Assembly: GCF_040702505.1 (NCBI RefSeq) | Contig: NZ_JBFBLC010000011.1 | Coordinates: forward strand, 1-64,000 | From: Terrabacter sp040702505 | GTDB taxonomy: Bacteria > Actinomycetota > Actinomycetes > Actinomycetales > Dermatophilaceae | Reading direction: 5' to 3' | Length of the DNA stretch: 64,000 nucleotides | Position numbers and translations under genes: made by a program | Shown: one piece after another, positions 58,989 through 64,000 of the stretch | Numbering within the stretch: position 1 is the first letter of the stretch | Layout of the letters: every line of letters starts with the position of its first letter | The notes under the pieces: generated by a model | Databases searched by the model: none | What the model was told of the DNA's origin: nothing | The model's input: the letters and a program-made list of their open reading frames with translations, nothing else

Positions 58989-59980
58989 CAGGCGCCTCCT
59001 GCCCCTGCCGGGCGTGCGAACCGCTTGTTGCTCGGGGTGCCGAAGCCGCGACCGAAGCGCCGCTCCAGGAAGTACTGCCCGACCATGAGCACCGACCCGA
59101 CGATGAGGTACCAGGCGGTGACGGCAACGAACGCCGGCATGATGAGCAGCGTCCGGGTGCCGATCGCGCTGGTCTGGTAGAAGAGCTCGGTGATCACGGG
59201 GATCGCCGACAGCAGCGAGGTGTCCTTGACCATCGCGATGGTCTCGTTGCCGGTGGGCGGCACGATGACGCGCATCGCCTGCGGCAGCACGATGCGGCGC
59301 ATCGACTGGCCGCGGTTCATGCCCAGGGCCGAGGCGGCCTCGGCCTGACCCTTGTCGACCGAGAGGATGCCGGCGCGGGCGATCTCGGCCATGTAGGCCG
59401 CCTCGGACAGGCCCAGGCCGATGATGCCGGCGATCAGGGTGCTCGAGAACTGGTTGACGTTGAGGGTGAAGAAGGTGAAGTTGCTCGACAGGCCCATGAG
59501 GGAAGCCAACTGCTGCCCGAACGGCACCCCGAAGTCGACGGTGTTGTAGAGGTAGCCGACGCCGCTGCCGATCATCGCCAGCAGCACCAGGCGCGGGATG
59601 CCGCGGAAGAACCACGTGTAGACGAACGAGACGCCGCGGAGCACGGGGTTGTGGGACAGCCGCAGGACGGCGATGAGGATGCCGCCGACGATGCCGATGG
59701 CCATCGAGCCGACGGTGCCGATGATCGTGCCCTTCCACAGGCCCTCGATCACCGGCGTCTGCTGCATGATCTCGAAGGCCTTGGGGAAGTTCCACCGCTC
59801 GTTGGTCAGGAACGAGCTGACCATCATGGCGATGAGCACGAGGATCACGACGAGGGCGACCCACCGTCCGGGGTGGCGCACCGGCCGGGCGTCGATGCGC
59901 CCCGGCCGTTCGGTGCCCGCCCCTGCGGTGCCCCCGGACCTCACCCCCGTCGTCGTGGTGCCGGCCATGGGTTCACTCAC
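58988..59980 (-). CDS. polar amino-acid ABC transporter permease
   Basis: 330 residues with an extended N-terminus (~1-35), then five or six membrane helices. The HEQR-type and EAA loops are seen: GLGLSEAAYMAEIARAGILSVDKGQAEAASALGMNRGQSMRRIVLPQAMRVIVPPTGNE. This is the HisM/GlnP family. The GTG at 59980 overlaps the binding-protein stop by four bases. A single permease gene implies a homodimer. Confidence 0.92.
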   Translation of the reverse strand: MSEPMAGTTTTGVRSGGTAGAGTERPGRIDARPVRHPGRWVALVVILVLIAMMVSSFLTNERWNFPKAFEIMQQTPVIEGLWKGTIIGTVGSMAIGIVGGILIAVLRLSHNPVLRGVSFVYTWFFRGIPRLVLLAMIGSGVGYLYNTVDFGVPFGQQLASLMGLSSNFTFFTLNVNQFSSTLIAGIIGLGLSEAAYMAEIARAGILSVDKGQAEAASALGMNRGQSMRRIVLPQAMRVIVPPTGNETIAMVKDTSLLSAIPVITELFYQTSAIGTRTLLIMPAFVAVTAWYLIVGSVLMVGQYFLERRFGRGFGTPSNKRFARPAGAGGA

Positions 59981-60891
59981 GGGTTGACGGCGAAGTTGTC
60001 GATGGCGCCCTTCTCGACCGCGTACTTCTTCAGGGCCGCCTCGTAGGAGCCGTCGGCCTTGGTGGCCTTGAGCGCCTCGACGAGGAGGTTGGCGAAGTCG
60101 GTCTGGTCCTTGGGCACGACGTAGCCGTAGGGCGCGGAGTCGTAGATGTCACCGAGGGCCTCGAGCTGGCCGGTCTGCTTGATGGCGTAGAGGCCGACCG
60201 GGGAATCGGCGAGCATCGCGACGGTCTTGCCGCTGACGACGTCGGAGGTGACCTGGTCCTGGCCCTTCTGGATGACCATGGTGATCGCGGGCTTGCCGGC
60301 GTCGGTGCACTTTTTGCTGCGCGCGGCCAGGTCGTCAGCCTGGACGGTGCCCTTCTGGGCGCCGACCGCCTTGCCGCACAGGTTGTCCAGGGTGACCTTC
60401 TGCGGGTTGCCCTTGGCGACGACCCACTGGGTGCCGGCCTTGTAGTAGCTCACCATGTTGACCTGCTTCTTGCGGTCGGGGTTGATGGTGAAGCTCGAGA
60501 CGCCCATGTCGTACTTGCCGCTCGTGACGCCGAGGATGATCGTGTCGAAGCCGGCCGGCTGCCACTCCGTCTTGAGGCCCAGCTTGGCCGCGACCGCGTT
60601 GAAGACGTCGACGTCGAAGCCGATGACGGTCTTGCCGTCGCTGGCGAGCATCTCGTTCGGGGCGTAGGTCGGGTCGGTGCCGATGACGATCTTGCCCGCG
60701 GACTTGATCTTGGCCGGGACCTTGGCTGCGAGGGCCTGGTCGACCGCGCCGCCGGCGGCGGTCCCGGAGGCGGCCGGGGTGCTGTTGCCGCCGCCCGACG
60801 AGGAGTTCGACATCGAGTTCGAGCCGCACGCTGAGAGCGCGAGGCCGGCGACGGCGACGCCGGTGGCGGCGATGAGGGACATGCGACGCAT
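59977..60891 (-). CDS. polar amino-acid ABC transporter substrate-binding lipoprotein
   Basis: 304 residues. A lipoprotein signal (LIAATGVAVAGLALSAC, Cys ~22) and a Ser/Gly linker precede an SBP_bac_3 domain: KIVIGTDPTYAPNEML, IGFDVDVFNAVAAKLGLKTEW, YDMGVSSFTINPDRKK and AVGAQKGT. It captures an amino acid outside the membrane for the permease/ATPase encoded downstream. It is first in a three-gene operon. Confidence 0.93.
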   Translation of the reverse strand: MRRMSLIAATGVAVAGLALSACGSNSMSNSSSGGGNSTPAASGTAAGGAVDQALAAKVPAKIKSAGKIVIGTDPTYAPNEMLASDGKTVIGFDVDVFNAVAAKLGLKTEWQPAGFDTIILGVTSGKYDMGVSSFTINPDRKKQVNMVSYYKAGTQWVVAKGNPQKVTLDNLCGKAVGAQKGTVQADDLAARSKKCTDAGKPAITMVIQKGQDQVTSDVVSGKTVAMLADSPVGLYAIKQTGQLEALGDIYDSAPYGYVVPKDQTDFANLLVEALKATKADGSYEAALKKYAVEKGAIDNFAVNP

Positions 60892-61056
60892 GGGTGGTCC
60901 TTCCAGGACGAACGCGGTGTTCAGTCGATCAAGGCGCTACGTGCGCCGCTGATTGGGCGATCCTTTCACTTTTCGCTGGACGTTCACACGGATGGGACCG
61001 AACCGTTAGCGGGGACACAGTGCACCCCGGACGGTGCGGGACACGCCGGACACGGC

Positions 61057-61085
61057 AGCGCCCCGGGGGAGTCGCCCGGGGCGCT
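61057..61085 (-). terminator. terminator after ScyD/E-like gene
   Basis: A perfect 11-bp stem (61057-61067 and 61075-61085) with a 7-base loop lies 60 bases past the minus-strand stop at 61145. It is GC-rich without a T run. Confidence 0.7.
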
Positions 61086-61144
61086 GTCGTCGGCCGCCTG
61101 TCGGCAGCGGCCGACTGCCGTGTCCCACAAGGTGGGTGCGTGGC

Positions 61145-62281
61145 TCAGAGGTGGTAGCGGGTGATGCTCCCCGGGGCCTTGACCACGGGGGCTCCCGGGC
61201 CGAAGGAGACGTCGGCGAGCGTCCCGACGTAGAGCCACGAGCCCTTGACCTCGATCGAGAGCGGGCGGTCGGTCTTCAGGACCGTCGAGGTGTGACCGTG
61301 CTTCAGCCGCGTCACCTTGTTGCCGAAGAGCTCGGCGACGTAGACGGAGCCGTCGCAGCCGAGGGCCAGGTTCGTGGCACCGAGGAAACCGGTGGCGACG
61401 CGCTTGGTCGAGTGCCTCCACGGGTTGACCGTGTAGACGGAACCGCGCGCCCCGAGCCGCGGGTCCTCGGGACCACCGGGCAGCGTGGAGACCCAGAGCA
61501 TGCCGTGCTCGCCGCGCTCGACATCGGTCGGGACGGGCTCGAAGTTGTAGGTCGCCCCGGCCAGGCAGGCCGGCGCCCCGAGGGCAGCCACCTGGGCGGC
61601 CGACAGCTTCACCGGCTGTGGTGGCAGCACCGCGATCGTCGAGACGTGTCCGTGCCGGTCGACGCGGAGGATGTCGTTGCCGCCCGCGTCGGCGACCGCC
61701 CAGGCGCCGTCGCCGAGGTACGCGACGGCATACGGGTGGGAGTCGACGTGCCCCTTGTACGTCGCCGGCACCCCGAAGTTCTTCTGGAAGTACGCGTCGA
61801 GCTGGCCTGGCGCGCACGTCTTCCCGCCGGCGACCACACCGTAGGTGTTGCGGTGGTCGGGGTTGTGGCGCTTCTCGTACTTGCTGAGGTCGGCTACGAC
61901 GTCCTTGCGACCCTTGGTGCGGATCGTCAGGGAGGTGGCGCTGTGGTCCTCGTTGGAGGACGTGAACGCATAGGTCCTGCCCCCCTGGATGACATCGATG
62001 CCGGCGACCTCGGACCCCGGGCCCCGAGTGACGACCCTGTCGCTGCCGTTCTTCGAGATCTTGTTGACAGTGCCGACGAATCCGTCGGTGTACCAGACGT
62101 CCCCACCTGACACGGCCAGCCCGAACGGCGCGATGACCTTGTGGTTGAGCACCTTCGGCGAATGTGCCCAGCCGTGCGTCGACTCGTGGGCTGACGCGCT
62201 CGGCGTCGAGACGGCGGTGAGCGCCGCGGCGGTCGTGCAGGCCGCGACGGCGGCGGTGATGGCACGGCTTCTCTTCCTCAT
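61145..62281 (-). CDS. secreted ScyD/ScyE family beta-propeller protein
   Basis: 378 residues. A Sec signal peptide (RKRSRAITAAVAACTTAAALT, cleavage near ASA-HES, ~31) is followed by propeller-like repeats: APFGLAVSGGDVWYTDGFVGTVNKIS, HPYAVAYLGDGAWAVADAGGNDILRV, GATNLALGCDGSVYVAELFGNKVTRL. The family takes its name from cyanobacterial scytonemin genes, but actinobacterial members have no known role. It is monocistronic and faces away from the helicase gene. Confidence 0.82.
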   Translation of the reverse strand: MRKRSRAITAAVAACTTAAALTAVSTPSASAHESTHGWAHSPKVLNHKVIAPFGLAVSGGDVWYTDGFVGTVNKISKNGSDRVVTRGPGSEVAGIDVIQGGRTYAFTSSNEDHSATSLTIRTKGRKDVVADLSKYEKRHNPDHRNTYGVVAGGKTCAPGQLDAYFQKNFGVPATYKGHVDSHPYAVAYLGDGAWAVADAGGNDILRVDRHGHVSTIAVLPPQPVKLSAAQVAALGAPACLAGATYNFEPVPTDVERGEHGMLWVSTLPGGPEDPRLGARGSVYTVNPWRHSTKRVATGFLGATNLALGCDGSVYVAELFGNKVTRLKHGHTSTVLKTDRPLSIEVKGSWLYVGTLADVSFGPGAPVVKAPGSITRYHL

Positions 62282-62661
62282 GTGTTTCCCCTTCGGTCCC
62301 TGAGACGCGGGCCCCCGCCCGCGCCGGCGGCGCCCCCACGACGCCGCCGTCCTTCGACGGTAGGGAAGTCTGTGAGCTGCGTCAGGGCTTTCTGGGAGGA
62401 CGCAGTGAGGGATCGACCCGTCTGTCCCGGAGCGCGAAGAAGATCCTCGGCCGACCGGGGCCGCAGCCCGAGGTCGGGGCGCGCCCTGACGTCCGGTAGG
62501 CTGGTGGTAGCGGCCCGCCCAGTTCTGCCTCGGGCCGCCTCTTCTTGGCCGGGCGCACGTTGCGTCGGCCCCGTCGATTCGCTCTTGCGCCGCGACCCCT
62601 CACCGTTGAGGCCCCTCGCGCCGGGCAGAACGACCTCTTCCACTTATTGGAGTGCCCACCT
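62282..62661. other. 380-base gap: divergent promoters and helicase leader
   Basis: No convincing gene is present. The left part (62282-62400) should hold the promoter of the secreted protein gene and is extremely GC-rich. A TAGGCT -10-like element at 62497 could drive the helicase, giving a ~155-base leader. GGAG (62649-62652) is the helicase ribosome-binding site. Long leaders are common for cold-inducible DEAD-box helicase genes, but I see no defined RNA motif. Confidence 0.5.
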
Positions 62662-64000
62662 GTGTCCACTGACACGAACTTCGCCGTCCTCGGCGTCCCG
62701 GCCAGCGTCGTCTCGATCCTCGACGACCTCGGCATCACCACCCCCACCCCCATCCAGGCCGCCACGCTGCCCGACTCGATGGCCGGGCGCGACGTGCTCG
62801 GCCGTGGTCGCACCGGCTCGGGGAAGACGTACGCGTTCCTCCTGCCGCTGCTGACCCGGCTGTCCCAGTCGGGGCGCCGTCGCCAGCCGCGCCGTCCCCG
62901 CGCGCTCGTCCTCGCCCCGACCCGAGAGCTCGCGACGCAGATCGACGCCGCGATGGCGCCGCTCGCGAAGCCGCTCGGCCTCACCTCGCTGACCGTCTTC
63001 GGTGGAGTCGGGCAGAACCCCCAGGTTCAGGGCCTGCGTGCCGGTGTCGACGTCGTCGTCGCCTGCCCCGGCCGCCTCGAGGACCTGATGCAGCAGGGCC
63101 ACGTCTTCCTCGACGAGGTCGAGATCACGATCCTCGACGAGGCCGACCACATGGCCGACCTCGGCTTCCTGCCCGGCGTGCGCCGGATCATGGACAAGAC
63201 GCCCCGCGACGGCCAGCGGCTGCTCTTCTCGGCGACGCTCGACGGGGCCATCAACGTGCTCGTCAAGCGGTTCCTGACGAATCCCGTGACGCACGAAGCC
63301 GACTCGGCACAGTCCCCGGTGTCGACCATGAGCCACCACGTGCTGCACGTGGGGGCCGACGCGCACCTGCCCATCATCCTCGACCTCACCGCGGCCCCCG
63401 GCCGCAAGGTCGTCTTCACGCGCACCAAGCACCGGGCCAAGAAGCTCGCCAAGCAGCTCAACGCCTCGGGAGTTCCGGCCGTGGAGCTGCACGGCAACCT
63501 CAGCCAGGGTGCCCGCACGCGCAACATGGACGACTTCCACTCGGGGCGAGCCCAGACGCTCGTCGCGACCGACATCGCGGCCCGCGGCATCCACGTCGAC
63601 GACGTCGCGCTCGTGATCCACGCCGACCCGCCCGTCGAGCACAAGGCATACCTCCACCGCTCCGGACGCACGGCCCGGGCCGGCAACGACGGCACCGTCG
63701 TCACGATGATGCTCGACGACCAGGTGCGCGACGTGCGTGACCTGACGCGCAAGGCCGGCATCAAGCCGACGACCACGCGCGTGCAGCTCGGCCACCCGCT
63801 GCTCACCGAGCTCGCGCCCGGTGAGCGGTCGTATGCCGGTGGCCTGGTCCGCGAAGAGGCTCCGGCTCGCGGTGGTGCGGCTGCAGGCTCCGGTGCCGGC
63901 GCGGGTTCGGGTCGTGGCAACGGGCGCGGCCGTGGACGCGGGCGCGGCGGCAACGGTGCGGCGTCCGGCGGCGGTCGCTCGGCGGCCGAGCAGGGCCGTG
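62662..64000 (+). CDS. DEAD-box RNA helicase (3' end outside window)
   Basis: At least 446 residues, cut off by the window end. Motifs in order: Q-motif TPTPIQAATLP, I GRGRTGSGKT, Ia PTRELA, II DEAD, III SAT, IV VVFTRTKH, V ATDIAARGIHVDDV and VI HRSGRTARAG. After ~residue 395 a Gly/Arg/Ala-rich tail (RGNGRGRGRGRGG) begins, as in RhlE/DeaD-type helicases that remodel rRNA or mRNA. The GTG at 62662 has GGAG nine bases upstream. Confidence 0.93.
   Translation, partial: MSTDTNFAVLGVPASVVSILDDLGITTPTPIQAATLPDSMAGRDVLGRGRTGSGKTYAFLLPLLTRLSQSGRRRQPRRPRALVLAPTRELATQIDAAMAPLAKPLGLTSLTVFGGVGQNPQVQGLRAGVDVVVACPGRLEDLMQQGHVFLDEVEITILDEADHMADLGFLPGVRRIMDKTPRDGQRLLFSATLDGAINVLVKRFLTNPVTHEADSAQSPVSTMSHHVLHVGADAHLPIILDLTAAPGRKVVFTRTKHRAKKLAKQLNASGVPAVELHGNLSQGARTRNMDDFHSGRAQTLVATDIAARGIHVDDVALVIHADPPVEHKAYLHRSGRTARAGNDGTVVTMMLDDQVRDVRDLTRKAGIKPTTTRVQLGHPLLTELAPGERSYAGGLVREEAPARGGAAAGSGAGAGSGRGNGRGRGRGRGGNGAASGGGRSAAEQGR

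Overview
The window is a high-GC chromosomal segment of an actinomycete, most likely a member of the Micrococcales close to Intrasporangiaceae. This is inferred from the 5S rRNA tail, leaderless and GTG starts, F420-type oxidoreductases and the actinobacterial cydABDC, CsoR and TerC arrangements; no marker here fixes the genus. I see no prophage, insertion sequence, integrase, CRISPR array or tRNA, and gene content is mostly chromosomal housekeeping and accessory metabolism. The window opens in the 3' end of a 5S rRNA gene and ends inside a DEAD-box helicase gene.

1-9 kb: end of the rRNA operon and its terminator; an unusual fusion of an Imm5-like domain to a rifampin ADP-ribosyltransferase; a VOC protein; an M48 protease; a deazaflavin-dependent oxidoreductase; a Tat-exported phospholipase C followed by a PhoX-like phosphatase (phosphate scavenging); a PCD-VOC fusion; and an alpha/beta hydrolase.

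9-23 kb: a surface-polysaccharide locus built around ADP-heptose. A left arm (UDP-glucose dehydrogenase and two glycosyltransferases, minus strand) diverges from a right arm (plus strand). The right arm holds a NodU-type carbamoyltransferase, a glycosyltransferase fused to a GmhB-like phosphatase, a GT9, a GT4, a GmhA-like isomerase, an HldE-like kinase/nucleotidyltransferase, an SDR and a second GT9. Nearly all right-arm genes overlap by four bases. A UDP-xylose synthase-like gene converges on the end. The divergent promoter region carries seven GAGAAG/CTTCTC half-sites.

23-38 kb: a divergent MarR/EamA exporter pair with palindromic operators; a disulfide-type flavoprotein reductase; a HAD phosphatase; a DGPF protein next to an ECF42-type sigma factor; a lipoprotein; TerC under a manganese (yybP-ykoY) riboswitch; an F420-reductase-like protein; an OmpR-type two-component system; small membrane and VOC proteins; and a TrmH/SpoU methyltransferase.

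38-49 kb: the csoR-copZ-copA copper operon with a CsoR box; purB; paired two-domain VOC proteins; a low-molecular-weight tyrosine phosphatase; an MFS transporter; galE.

48-64 kb: cydABDC (bd oxidase and its exporter) running straight into a BlaI repressor and M56 peptidase, with a divergent GntR regulator upstream; a broken small gene behind phenylacetate-CoA ligase; a polar amino-acid ABC transporter; a ScyD/E-like secreted protein; and the helicase.

Across the window the heptamer GTATGCC occurs at least 36 times in both orientations, against roughly six expected from composition. Two families of short intergenic palindromes recur.
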